In this document: in pieces, positions 56,034 through 64,000 of the stretch
How positions within the stretch are numbered: the first letter of the stretch is position 1
How the letters are laid out: every line of letters begins with the position of its first letter
Assembly (NCBI GenBank): GCA_019634625.1
Contig: JAHCBA010000005.1
Location: forward strand, 1 to 64,000
Direction: 5' to 3'
DNA: 64,000 nucleotides
Source: Verrucomicrobiia bacterium
GTDB lineage: Bacteria > Verrucomicrobiota > Verrucomicrobiia > Limisphaerales > CAIMTB01
Notes under the pieces: model-generated
Seen by the model: the letters and a program-made list of their open reading frames with translations, nothing else
What the model was told of the DNA's origin: nothing
Database searches by the model: none
Program-made: the position numbers and the translations under genes

Positions 56034-57362
56034 ATGAATTCCATTCCGGCAGCGCAGGGATCCGCGTCGTCTCCGAATCCGCCGCCGGTGACGCGGCGGG
56101 AGATCCTCGGATGGTGCTTCTACGATGTCGCGGACTCGGCGTTCACCACGGTGATCGTGACGGTCCTGTTCTCGCTGTATTTCGGGACGGTCGTGGTGGG
56201 GGATGCCGGGAGGGCCGATTTCCTGTGGGGCGTGGCGGCCTCGGTGTCGGAGATTGCCGTGGCGTTGCTGGCGCCGATCCTGGGGGCGGTGGCGGATTTT
56301 TCGGGGAGCCGGAAGCGGTTTCTCGGGGCATGTGCGACGCTGGTGGCCCTGTTCACGGCGTCGCTGTGGTTCGTCGGGCCCGGGATGACCACGCTGGCAC
56401 TGGTCCTCTACATCGTGGCCAATATCGGCTTCGCGGGGGGCGGGGTTTTCATCGACAGCTTTCTGCCGGGAATTTCGACCGAGAAGAACGCGGGACGGAT
56501 CTCGGGTCTGAAGTGGGCCATGGGGTATGGGGGCGGCCTGATGGCCTTGGCGCTCTGCCTGCCGCTGGCCGGGAACATCAAGAGCGATGCCACGCCCGAG
56601 GAGGTGAACCAGGCCCGCCTGATCCCGTTGATCATCGCGGTCTGGTATGCGCTGGCGGTGATCCCGACGTTCCTGTTCGTCCGGGAACGGAGCACGCCGC
56701 GGCCACTGCCGCCAGGAAGGAACTACCTGTCGGCGGGGTTCGGACAACTGAAGGAAACCTTCCGTCACCTCCGACGCTACCGGGAACTGGTCAAGCTGCT
56801 GGTGGCCTACCTGATTTACAACGACGGCATCGTGACCGTCATCGCCTTTGCGGCGCGCTACGCCAAGGAAACCATCGGGTTCGAAACGGCGGACATCGTG
56901 AAGCTGTTCATCGTGATGAACGTGATCGCGCTGGGCGGGGCGCTGGCCTTCGGCTGGCTGGCCGACCGCATCGGGCAGAAGCGGGCCATCCTGCTGTCCC
57001 TGGGAATCTGGATTGCCTCCACCACGCTGGCGTACTTCTCCCACTCCAAGGCGACGTTCTTTGTGGTCGCCACCCTGGCCGGGATCGGGATGGGATCCTG
57101 CCAGTCGGTCACCCGGAGCCTGGTTGCGCTGTTCACGCCGAAGGAGAAGGCCGCCGAGTTCTTCGGGTTCCTCGGCATCGCCGGGCGGGCCATGGCATTC
57201 GTGGGACCGCTGACCTTCGGATACCTGTCGCAGGCCACCGGAAGCCAGCGCCCCGCCATCCTCGCCGTGGGCGGCTTCTTCGTGGTGGGAGCGATCGTGC
57301 TGCTCTTCGTCAACGAAGAGCGCGGGAAGCTGGCGGCCCGAACGCCGGCGGAGGCTCCATGA
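56034..57362 (+). CDS. MFS transporter, UMF1 family
   Basis: 442 residues from ATG 56034. About twelve hydrophobic segments. The N-terminal REILGWCFYDVADSAFTTVI and the YLIYNDGIVTVIAFAARYAK segment are characteristic of the UMF1 (Atg22-like) major-facilitator group. The C-terminus is MFS-like (ALAFGWLADRIGQKRAILLS). Substrate is unknown; some members export amino acids or small metabolites. It stands alone, followed by a tandem repeat. Confidence 0.85.
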   Translation: MNSIPAAQGSASSPNPPPVTRREILGWCFYDVADSAFTTVIVTVLFSLYFGTVVVGDAGRADFLWGVAASVSEIAVALLAPILGAVADFSGSRKRFLGACATLVALFTASLWFVGPGMTTLALVLYIVANIGFAGGGVFIDSFLPGISTEKNAGRISGLKWAMGYGGGLMALALCLPLAGNIKSDATPEEVNQARLIPLIIAVWYALAVIPTFLFVRERSTPRPLPPGRNYLSAGFGQLKETFRHLRRYRELVKLLVAYLIYNDGIVTVIAFAARYAKETIGFETADIVKLFIVMNVIALGGALAFGWLADRIGQKRAILLSLGIWIASTTLAYFSHSKATFFVVATLAGIGMGSCQSVTRSLVALFTPKEKAAEFFGFLGIAGRAMAFVGPLTFGYLSQATGSQRPAILAVGGFFVVGAIVLLFVNEERGKLAARTPAEAP

Positions 57363-57655
57363 AGCGCGGTCATATCCGCGAACGGAAGACGGAATGATAC
57401 AACGTCAGGCACCTAATTGCTGACGCCGCGATCCGGCCCGCTGCCCCAATAGCCCAAAGAAATCTCATCCGGCCGCTGTGGGTGACGTCGCGGGTCGTCA
57501 ACAATACAATGTCAGTCCTATTATTTTCAGCCTAGCCGCCGCCGGGACACCAACCGGAGACTCAAGCGTCGCACCAGGGGTCAACAATAACGTCAACAAT
57601 ACAATGTCAGTCCCACTATATTGGCCTAGCCGCAGCCGGGACATCAACCGGAGAC
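57363..57655. other. Intergenic repeat cluster
   Basis: 293 bp between the convergent MFS and histidine-phosphatase genes. Besides the two tandem units it contains a related short motif at about 57397-57413 (ATACAACGTCAGGCACC), similar to ATACAATGTCAGTCC in the units. No gene. Confidence 0.5.
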
Positions 57656-57676
57656 TCAGGCGTCCCGCCAGGGGGT
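57496..57676. repeat. Two tandem 86-bp direct repeats
   Basis: Unit 1 (57496-57581) and unit 2 (57591-57676) both begin CGTCAACAATACAATGTCAG, share CCTAGCCGC, CAACCGGAGACTCA and end near CCAGGGG. They differ at about ten positions. Unit 2 overlaps the 3' end of the histidine-phosphatase gene (stop at 57656-57658), so unit 1 is a duplicate that includes the gene's last codons. The A/T-rich heads contrast with the GC-rich tails. Confidence 0.8.
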
Positions 57677-58288
57677 GAAATTGCCGAGCTGCATTTCCCG
57701 GCGGGCCCCGCGGCAATCGACCCAGGTGAGGCTCGCATAGTCGATCTCGAGGTGGGTCATCTTGTGGAGCGGGAGGTCCAGGAGCACGGCCAGTGCCATG
57801 CGAATGACCCCGCCGTGGCAGGCGAGGGCCACGGTCTTGCCCGGTTGTTCGGCCAGCACCCGGTCGAGAACCCGTTCGATCCGGCGCCGGAACATCTCCT
57901 CGGGTTCCGCTTCCGGGACCGAGCCGCGCTCGAGATGATCGAGCCAGTCGAAGGCCGTGACGCCGTATCGTTCGGCGATCTGCTCCCACTTCAGGCCGGT
58001 CCAGGCGCCGAAATCCACCTCGCGCAGATCCTCCACCACGACGGGGGACAGGGGTATCCGGGCCAGCAGCGGTTCGAGGGTTTCCCTGACCCGCCGCATG
58101 GGGCTTGAGTAGAGCGCATCGATGGGGAATTTCGCGGCGAGGTACTCGGCGAGAAGCGCCGCCTGGCGACCCCCCAAGGCCGACAGACCCATGTCGATCC
58201 GGCCTCCAAAGACGCGGTGATACGCTTCTTCCACCTCGGCGTGACGGAGGAAAAGGAGGCGGGTGGTGGATTCGTGCGGAGTGGACAT
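57656..58288 (-). CDS. Histidine phosphatase (phosphoglycerate-mutase-like)
   Basis: 210 residues from MSTPHESTTR (ATG 58288); a longer frame from 58702 overlaps RNase PH on the same strand and is discarded. RLLFLRHAEVEEAYHRV has the R-H catalytic motif, and ALYSSPMRRVRETLEPLL, REVDFGAWTGLKWEQI and VALACHGGVIRMALAVLLD complete the fold. Family members include alpha-ribazole phosphatase (CobC) and broad acid phosphatases; the substrate is not resolved. It is the second gene after rph, with a 32-bp gap. Confidence 0.85.
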   Translation of the reverse strand: MSTPHESTTRLLFLRHAEVEEAYHRVFGGRIDMGLSALGGRQAALLAEYLAAKFPIDALYSSPMRRVRETLEPLLARIPLSPVVVEDLREVDFGAWTGLKWEQIAERYGVTAFDWLDHLERGSVPEAEPEEMFRRRIERVLDRVLAEQPGKTVALACHGGVIRMALAVLLDLPLHKMTHLEIDYASLTWVDCRGARREMQLGNFTPWRDA

Positions 58289-58320
58289 GGCCCCTCGAAG
58301 TTCGCCGGAAGCCGGTCCGT

Positions 58321-59070
58321 TCAGCCGGCGATCGCCGCCTGCTGAAGGGCCACCAGCGAGGCGATGCCTGTCCTTCCAAGCTCGAGCATGGCCGTCAGTT
58401 CGTCTCCGCTGAAGGTGGCTTCCTCCCCGGAGCCCTGGACTTCGATGAACCTGCCACCTCCGGTCATGACGAGGTTCATGTCCACCGTCGCCGCGGCATC
58501 CTCGACATAGCAGAGGTCGAGCAGGGGCCGTCCACCCACGATGCCGACGCTCACCGCGGCAACCTGATCGACGACGGGACTGGAGACGAGGTCGCCGTTG
58601 GCGATGAGTTGCTGGAGGGCGAGCTGGAGGGCGACCCAGGCGCCGGTGATGGCGGCGGTGCGGGTTCCACCATCGGCCTGAAGGACATCGCAGTCGATCC
58701 ACAGGGTGCGCTGGCCCAGCTTCTCGAGGTCCACCGCAGCACGGAGCGCGCGGCCGATCAGCCGCTGGATTTCGCTGGAGCGTCCGTCGAGGCGACCCCG
58801 GGTAATGTCACGCGCCTTTCGCTCGGTGGTCGAGTAGGGAAGCATCGAGTACTCGGCGGTGAGCCATCCGCCCGGCACCTGCTGCTCCTTCATCCAGCGC
58901 GGCACCCCTTCATCCACCGTGACGCCGCAAATGACCCGGGTGCTGCCCCAGTGGATGAGGGTCGAGCCGGCGGCGTGCGGAGCGATGCCATTCTCGAAGC
59001 GGATGGAGCGGAGGGCGTCGGCGGGGCGCCCGTCGTAGCGGCCGGGCGACACCAGGGTGGGTTGAGCCAT
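58321..59070 (-). CDS. rph: Ribonuclease PH
   Basis: 249 residues. APHAAGSTLIHWGSTRVICG near the N-terminus, the phosphate-binding segment RKARDITRGRLDGRSSEIQR, WIDCDVLQADGGTRTAAITG and LDLCYVEDAAATVDMNLVMT match RNase PH over its full length. The enzyme trims tRNA 3' ends with phosphate. It heads a short operon with the histidine phosphatase. Confidence 0.93.
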   Translation of the reverse strand: MAQPTLVSPGRYDGRPADALRSIRFENGIAPHAAGSTLIHWGSTRVICGVTVDEGVPRWMKEQQVPGGWLTAEYSMLPYSTTERKARDITRGRLDGRSSEIQRLIGRALRAAVDLEKLGQRTLWIDCDVLQADGGTRTAAITGAWVALQLALQQLIANGDLVSSPVVDQVAAVSVGIVGGRPLLDLCYVEDAAATVDMNLVMTGGGRFIEVQGSGEEATFSGDELTAMLELGRTGIASLVALQQAAIAG

Positions 59071-59217
59071 GGGCCAAAGATCCTATCGCCCGGAAGGTCC
59101 GCCTTGAATCGAAAAAAGGGGCGGGACTCGACACCCGGGGGGAGGAGCCCTAGCGTCGTCCACGCTGCGGGGATGGGCCCGCAGGCGCCTTGCGGGGCGC
59201 GGTTCAGGGTGTCCGTG

Positions 59218-61380
59218 ATGTTTCGACAACCCAGCAACGAGGTGTACCGGACGGTGGTGGTGGTCTGGCTGACGCTGTCGGCGGCGAGCGTCGTGCTGGC
59301 CGCCATCACGTGGATCGAGCTATCGAGGCATATCGAGGCATCCCGGCAGGCGGCCGCCATCCAGGCGGAACTGGACGCCGTGTTCCAGGTGGTGCTGGAC
59401 ACCGAGACCAGCCAGCGGGGCTTCACGTTGACGGGCGACGATGCCTTCCTGGTGCCGCTCGAGGTGGGGGAGGAGCAGCTTCCGGCGCGGTTCGAGCGCC
59501 TGATCGAGCTGACCCGTGGCGACGCGGCCTCGCTTCAGAGGATCATGGATCTGCGCGTGCAGGCCCAGCTTCTGCTGAACCATCACCAGTCCGTGGTGCT
59601 GGCGCGCCAGCATGCCGGCTACCTTGCGGCGGCGGAAATCGTCATGACCGGGGACGGCCGGAGGATGATGGAAACGCTGCGGACGCAGGTGGCCGAGATC
59701 CGCGGGATGCGGTCGGACCTGCTGTCGGACGACGGGGCGCAGGCCCGGGCGCAGATGTTCCGGGCGGTGCTGACCAGCCTGCTGGCCGGGGTGCTGGGGA
59801 TCGGGGCGGGTCTCTTTGCCTTCCGACTGTCGCGTCTGAGCATCCGGCACCAGGAACGGGAGCGGGAACTGGTGGAGGCCAGGCTCGAAGCGGAACGGAG
59901 CAGCCGGGAGAAGACGGTCTTCCTGGCCAACATGAGTCACGAGATCCGGACTCCAATGAACGCCATCCTGGGCTTCAGCGAATTGCTCAGCGGCGACCTC
60001 ACCGAACCGCGCCACCGCCAGTACCTCTCCTCGATCCGGTCCAGCGCCCGGTCGCTGCTCCAGCTCATCAACGACATTCTCGACATGTCGAAGATCGAAG
60101 CCGGGGTCATGGAACTGCACCCCGAGCCCACCGACCCGGCCGAGCTTTGTGGATTTGTCCGCTCGGTGTTCAGCGAGGCCGCGGCGCGCAAGGGCGTGCC
60201 CCTGGAGTGCGAGGTGGCCGCCGAGGTCCCCCGATCGCTGCTGCTCGACCGGATCCGGCTCCGACAGATCCTGATCAACCTCGTCGGAAACGCGCTCAAG
60301 TTCACCGACCGCGGCTGGGTCCGCGTCCGGGTCCCGTGGGAACCGCCGTCCTCGGACGGACGGGTGAACCTCACGATCGAGGTTTCCGACACCGGGGTGG
60401 GCATCCCGCCCGACCGCCTGGAGGCCATCTTCGAGCCGTTCGTCCAGGCGGGCGCAGACCGCGAGAAGGAGCGGGAGGGCACCGGATTGGGCCTCGCCAT
60501 CGTGCGCCGCCTCACCGAAGCCATGGGAGGCACGGTGAGTGTGACCAGCCAGCCCGGCGAGGGATCGACCTTCCGGCTGCGGTTGCCCGGCCTGACCGTC
60601 TCGCCGCGCCTGCCGGCGGAGGAAGGCGCGCCGGAGGAGGACGACACGGATTTCAACAGGCTCGCCGGGGCGCTGGTCCTGGTGGTGGACGACAACCGGA
60701 TCAACTGCGACCTGGTGGCCGGCATGTTCGAGGGATCGCATCACCGGCTTGAGTTTGGCCACAACGGAGAGGAGGCCGTGGCCAAGGCCCGCCTCCTCCG
60801 GCCGGACGTCATCCTCATGGATGTGCGGATGCCCGGCATGGACGGCCGGGCGGCCCTCGCGGCCATCCGGCAGACGCCGGGCTTCGACCTGCTGCCGGTG
60901 ATCGCAGTCACGGCTTCGAGCCTCGCGGACGAGGAGGAGGGCTTGAAGAGACAGTTCAGCGGCTACCTGCAAAAGCCCTTCACCCGGCGCGATCTCTTCG
61001 CGGAACTGGCCCAGTTCCTTCCCCGGGCCGCAGGGACGCCCCCGAACGCTTCGCACACGGGAACCGCCCGACCTGCCGAGGCGGTTTCCGGCGCCCCGGA
61101 CTCCCCAGGACAGCCCACGCCGGCCTCGCTGGCCGTGACACTGGCACGGTTGCATCGCGAGGTCTGGCCACGGTTGCGCGAGATGCCCGCCTTCAATGCG
61201 TGCCGCGACTTCGCCCGGGAACTGGAGTCGGTCGGGCATGAACTCGAGCGTGCGGACCTGATCGACTACGCCCGGACCCTGCGGGAACACGCCGAGAACT
61301 ACGCGGTCGTGGAACTCGAGGAACACCTCGGCCGGTTCGGGGAACTGGCGGACCGGCTGGAGGCCCGACCGACATCATGA
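59218..61380 (+). CDS. CHASE3 hybrid histidine kinase
   Basis: 720 residues from ATG 59218 (ATG 59173 and GTG 59212 are alternatives; a long upstream frame overlaps rph and is a shadow). An N-terminal helix (VVVVWLTLSAASVVLAAITW), a CHASE3-type periplasmic helix bundle with DTETSQRGFTLTGDD, a second helix near 190, HisKA with H241 in LANMSHEIRTPMNAIL, an ATPase with NLVGNALKF, DTGVGIPP and GTGLGLAIV, then a receiver with D535 (VILMDVRMPGMDG). The C-terminal 100 residues (LHREVWPRLREMPAFNACRD) are helical and HPt-like but lack a clear HPt histidine motif. It overlaps the next gene by 4 bp. Confidence 0.9.
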   Translation: MFRQPSNEVYRTVVVVWLTLSAASVVLAAITWIELSRHIEASRQAAAIQAELDAVFQVVLDTETSQRGFTLTGDDAFLVPLEVGEEQLPARFERLIELTRGDAASLQRIMDLRVQAQLLLNHHQSVVLARQHAGYLAAAEIVMTGDGRRMMETLRTQVAEIRGMRSDLLSDDGAQARAQMFRAVLTSLLAGVLGIGAGLFAFRLSRLSIRHQERERELVEARLEAERSSREKTVFLANMSHEIRTPMNAILGFSELLSGDLTEPRHRQYLSSIRSSARSLLQLINDILDMSKIEAGVMELHPEPTDPAELCGFVRSVFSEAAARKGVPLECEVAAEVPRSLLLDRIRLRQILINLVGNALKFTDRGWVRVRVPWEPPSSDGRVNLTIEVSDTGVGIPPDRLEAIFEPFVQAGADREKEREGTGLGLAIVRRLTEAMGGTVSVTSQPGEGSTFRLRLPGLTVSPRLPAEEGAPEEDDTDFNRLAGALVLVVDDNRINCDLVAGMFEGSHHRLEFGHNGEEAVAKARLLRPDVILMDVRMPGMDGRAALAAIRQTPGFDLLPVIAVTASSLADEEEGLKRQFSGYLQKPFTRRDLFAELAQFLPRAAGTPPNASHTGTARPAEAVSGAPDSPGQPTPASLAVTLARLHREVWPRLREMPAFNACRDFARELESVGHELERADLIDYARTLREHAENYAVVELEEHLGRFGELADRLEARPTS

Positions 61381-62510
61381 ACGGCCATCCCGGTTCCAGC
61401 GCCGCAACACCGATCCAGGATCCGCCCGCCCGCATCCTGGTGGTGGACGATCAACCGGCCACCATCCAGCTGGCGGGCACCGTGCTCGGGAAACTCGGCC
61501 ATGAGATCGTCCCCGCCGCCAATGGCCCGACCGCCCTCCGGCGACTGGGGCTCCATCCCCCTGACCTGATCCTGCTCGACCTTCTGATGCCGGAGATGGA
61601 CGGCTGCGAGCTGTGCCGGAGAATCCGCGACCGCCCGGAGTGGCGCGATATCCCCGTCATCTTCCTGTCCGCGGCCGACGATCCGGATCTGGTGGTGAAG
61701 GCGCTCGAGGCGGGCGGAACGGATTACGTGACCAAGCCGTTCCACCAGGCGGAACTCATCCTGCGGGTGCGGACCCAGCTTGCCCTGAAGTTTGCCCGGG
61801 ACCGGCTGGCGCGGCTGGCGGAGGACAAGGACGAGCTGCTGGGAATCCTGGCCCACGACCTGAAGAACCACCTTGGCGGCATGCAGATGAGCGCCCAATT
61901 GCTCCACGACCGTGTGATCCGGCAGGGCGACAACCGACTGATCCGTCTGGCCGACAACCTCCGGCACGCGAGCGACCGGATGCTGGGTTTCGTCCGCGGT
62001 TTCCTCGCCAACATGGCGGCCGACCGGGAATCGGTGCTTCCTCCCGGCACCGTGGACCTGGCCGCCGTCACCCGAACCGTGACCGAGCGCAATCTCGAGG
62101 CCGCGCGCCGCAAGGGCATCGCCATGCAGACGCACCTGCCCGGGCACCCGGTGAAGGGGTACGGCCACGCCGAATCCCTCGACCGGGTTCTCGACAACCT
62201 GATCTCCAACGCCATCAAATTCTCCCCCCCGGGCCGCATGGTCGAGGTCTCGGTGGAAGACCATCCCGACTGGATCGAGTGCCGGGTGCGGGACCAGGGA
62301 CCCGGGTTCCAACCGGAGGATCGCGCCAGGCTGTTCCAGCGCTACGGACGCCTCTCGGCCCGTCCGACCGCAGGGGAACCCTCCACCGGACTTGGCCTCG
62401 CCATCTCGCACAAGCTGGTCACCGCGATGCACGGCGAAATCCGGGTCGAAGGCGAACCCGGCGAGGGCGCGCGGATCACCGTGCGCCTTCCCCGCCGCAA
62501 CGTCCCGTGA
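61377..62510 (+). CDS. Receiver-histidine kinase fusion
   Basis: 377 residues. Receiver first: ILVVDDQPATIQLAG and D68 in LILLDLLMPEMDGCEL, with TDYVTKPF. Then a HisKA region with H160 in LLGILAHDLKNHLGGM, and an ATPase domain (NLISNAIKFSPPGR, GPGFQPEDRARLF, TGLGLAISHKLV). No membrane segment, so it is a cytoplasmic relay kinase that probably takes phosphate from the hybrid kinase. It lies between the hybrid kinase and the sigma-54 activator; 24 bp separates it from the next gene. Confidence 0.9.
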   Translation: MNGHPGSSAATPIQDPPARILVVDDQPATIQLAGTVLGKLGHEIVPAANGPTALRRLGLHPPDLILLDLLMPEMDGCELCRRIRDRPEWRDIPVIFLSAADDPDLVVKALEAGGTDYVTKPFHQAELILRVRTQLALKFARDRLARLAEDKDELLGILAHDLKNHLGGMQMSAQLLHDRVIRQGDNRLIRLADNLRHASDRMLGFVRGFLANMAADRESVLPPGTVDLAAVTRTVTERNLEAARRKGIAMQTHLPGHPVKGYGHAESLDRVLDNLISNAIKFSPPGRMVEVSVEDHPDWIECRVRDQGPGFQPEDRARLFQRYGRLSARPTAGEPSTGLGLAISHKLVTAMHGEIRVEGEPGEGARITVRLPRRNVP

Positions 62511-62534
62511 CCGACCGCCCATACCCCCCACGCC

Positions 62535-63905
62535 ATGGACTTTCTGATCGTCGATGACGACCCCACCTTCCGGGAGGGGGCCACCCTGCTGGTTGAAGAG
62601 GAGGGTCACTACGCCGAGGCCGTCGGATCGGGCGAGGCGGCGTTGACCCGGTTGAGGGAGGACCGGTTCGAGGCGGTCCTGCTGGACCTTCACCTCGGGG
62701 CCGAGAACGGACTCGACGTGCTGTCCGACATCCTCAGGGCGCACCCCGGCATGCCGGTGGTCCTGTGCACGGCGGAGGGAACGGTGGCCCCGGCGGTTGA
62801 GGCCATGCGCCGTGGCGCGGTGGATTACCTGGAAAAACCCTTCCGCCGGGACCACCTCCTGACCGTCGTCGCGCGATTGCAGCGCATCGGGCAACTGGAC
62901 CAGCGCATCCGCCGCCTCGAACAGGAGGTCAGCGAAAGCCGGTCCGGCAGCCCCGAGCCGCTGTTCGACTTCAGCACGCCGGCCATGCGCGAAGTGATGG
63001 ATGTGCTGTCCCGCGCCGCGCCCACCCCGGCGTCGATACTCATCCTGGGCGAAAGCGGCACCGGCAAAGGCGTCGTTGCCCGGGAGGTCCATCACCAGAG
63101 CGATCTCCGGGACAGGGCGTTCGTGACCGTCAGTTGCCCAAGCCTCTCCCGCGAACTCCTCGAAAGCGACCTGTTCGGACACACGAAGGGCGCCTTCACC
63201 GGGGCGGTGAAGGATCACTGGGGCAAAGTCCGGGCCGCCGAAGGCGGCACGCTGTTCCTCGACGAAATCGGCGACCTCCCTGTCGAGATCCAACCGAAAC
63301 TCCTGCGCCTCCTCCAGGAACGTGAGTACGAGCGCCTCGGCGAAAACGTCACCCGCCAGGCCCGGGTCCGTGTCATCGCCGCCACCAATCGCGACCTGAA
63401 ACAGCGCGTCGCCGAGGGCCACTTCCGCGAGGACCTCTTCTTCCGCCTCAATGTCATCTCGGTCACCATGCCGCCGCTTCGGGCGCGTCAGGAGGACATC
63501 GTGCGTTTCGCCGGGCACTACCTGCGCCATTTCGCCGCCCAGTGCGGACGCCGGTTCGAAGGCTTCTCCGACGATGCAAGGGCCGAACTGATGAGGTACC
63601 CTTGGCCCGGCAACCTGCGCGAACTGCGCAACGCCATCGAGCGGGCCGCCATCCTCGCCCGCGGACAAACCGTCCACCTCGCGGACCTCCCCCTGGAACT
63701 GCGCGCTCCCGTCGAACCCGGTGCAGAAGCCGGTCCGGTGGACACCGACGAGATCCTCTCTCTCGACCGCCTCGAGGAGCGGGCCATCCGGCGGGCGCTG
63801 AAGCGGGCCTCGAGCCTGGCCCAGGCCGCCCAGTGGCTCGGCATCGACCAGGCCACCCTCTACCGGAAACGCAAGAAGCTGGGCCTGTCGGGGTCAGATC
63901 TGTGA
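62535..63905 (+). CDS. NtrC-family sigma-54 response regulator
   Basis: 456 residues. Receiver with D51 (AVLLDLHLG) and VDYLEKPF; the AAA+ domain has Walker A GESGTGKG, the sigma-54 contact loop HTKGAFTGAVKDH, Walker B GGTLFLDEIGDLP and VRVIAATNRDL; a Fis-type helix-turn-helix ends the protein (AQAAQWLGIDQATLYRKRKK). It should activate a sigma-54 promoter after phosphorylation by the upstream kinases. The last residues GSDL and the TGA stop come from the left arm of the inverted repeat at 63890, so the native C-terminus was probably replaced. Confidence 0.93.
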   Translation: MDFLIVDDDPTFREGATLLVEEEGHYAEAVGSGEAALTRLREDRFEAVLLDLHLGAENGLDVLSDILRAHPGMPVVLCTAEGTVAPAVEAMRRGAVDYLEKPFRRDHLLTVVARLQRIGQLDQRIRRLEQEVSESRSGSPEPLFDFSTPAMREVMDVLSRAAPTPASILILGESGTGKGVVAREVHHQSDLRDRAFVTVSCPSLSRELLESDLFGHTKGAFTGAVKDHWGKVRAAEGGTLFLDEIGDLPVEIQPKLLRLLQEREYERLGENVTRQARVRVIAATNRDLKQRVAEGHFREDLFFRLNVISVTMPPLRARQEDIVRFAGHYLRHFAAQCGRRFEGFSDDARAELMRYPWPGNLRELRNAIERAAILARGQTVHLADLPLELRAPVEPGAEAGPVDTDEILSLDRLEERAIRRALKRASSLAQAAQWLGIDQATLYRKRKKLGLSGSDL

Positions 63906-63977
63906 ATTTGACATTTGGGCGCGCCCCCCCCCCCCGCGGGACCCTGCCCCATTTGTCAAAATCAGAGATGCGACCCC
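63890..63977. repeat. Inverted repeat, copy IR-6
   Basis: 88 bp; left end GGGGTCAGATCTGTGAATTT, right end CAGAGATGCGACCCC. The spacer differs from the other copies and holds a run of about 13 C bases. It begins inside the 3' end of the sigma-54 regulator gene and provides its stop. Confidence 0.75.
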
Positions 63978-64000
63978 GCGGCCTTCAGATCAGGGTGCGA
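63978..64000. other. Right edge, no feature
   Basis: Only 23 bases follow the last repeat. Nothing can be called. Confidence 0.3.

Noticed and set aside
57496-57676. CRISPR array
   Set aside because: Only two units of 86 bp, no regular short repeat with variable spacers, and no cas genes.
58105-59217. N-terminal extension of the hybrid kinase
   Set aside because: Runs antisense across RNase PH; the kinase begins naturally with a membrane helix after ATG 59218.

Overview
The window is high-GC, densely coded chromosomal DNA that fits a Verrucomicrobiota bacterium. The main support is a very large secreted PVC-type protein (52095-55106) combining a beta-propeller dehydrogenase-like region with a C-terminal haem-binding cytochrome c module, plus a formylglycine-type sulfatase, a DUF5069 protein, a RAYT transposase and many small dispersed inverted repeats. 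The assignment rests on gene content only; no rRNA or other phylogenetic marker lies in the window.

Region 1 (1-8086) is a worn accessory region. It holds two degenerate copies of a LacD-type aldolase gene inside a duplicated segment of about 0.75 kb (1-757 and 4089-4818), a run of toxin-antitoxin pairs (PIN plus partner, antitoxin plus PemK, DUF433 plus truncated DUF5615, a small protein plus DUF2283, broken YefM plus truncated YoeB), two unrecognised membrane proteins, a secreted metallophosphoesterase, and five copies of an 82-bp inverted repeat. Two toxin genes are cut exactly where this repeat begins, and two aldolase remnants run into copies of it.

Region 2 (8087-40800) is the centrepiece: one 33-kb co-directional block encoding an extracellular contractile injection system (eCIS, Afp/PVC-like). 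It encodes the cap protein (DUF4255), two sheaths, two tubes, a CIS_tube adaptor, a DUF5908 protein, a gpD-like hub, a gpV-like spike, gp25, gpJ and gpI-like baseplate proteins, a tape measure and an AAA+ ATPase. Unusual additions are a sheath with a duplicated inserted domain, a baseplate-neighbour protein with a membrane segment, two large proteins sharing an N-terminal module, an Lgt-like membrane enzyme, and a 1498-residue DUF4157 cargo with a C-terminal candidate toxin domain followed by candidate immunity genes. No capsid, terminase, portal or integrase genes are present, so this is not a prophage. The membrane-related additions suggest the particle may be tethered to or loaded at a membrane; that is inference.

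Region 3 (40899-59070) is mostly housekeeping: a PilT-type ATPase and a PilZ-like protein, an ankyrin lipoprotein, a sulfatase, PgsA, an FmdB-type zinc ribbon protein, a RAYT transposase, an S9 peptidase, GlgB, the PVC haem protein, DUF5069, an MFS transporter, a histidine phosphatase and RNase PH. Region 4 (59218-63905) is a three-gene signalling operon: hybrid CHASE3 histidine kinase, receiver-kinase, and NtrC-type sigma-54 activator. The last gene takes its stop codon from a sixth copy of the inverted repeat.
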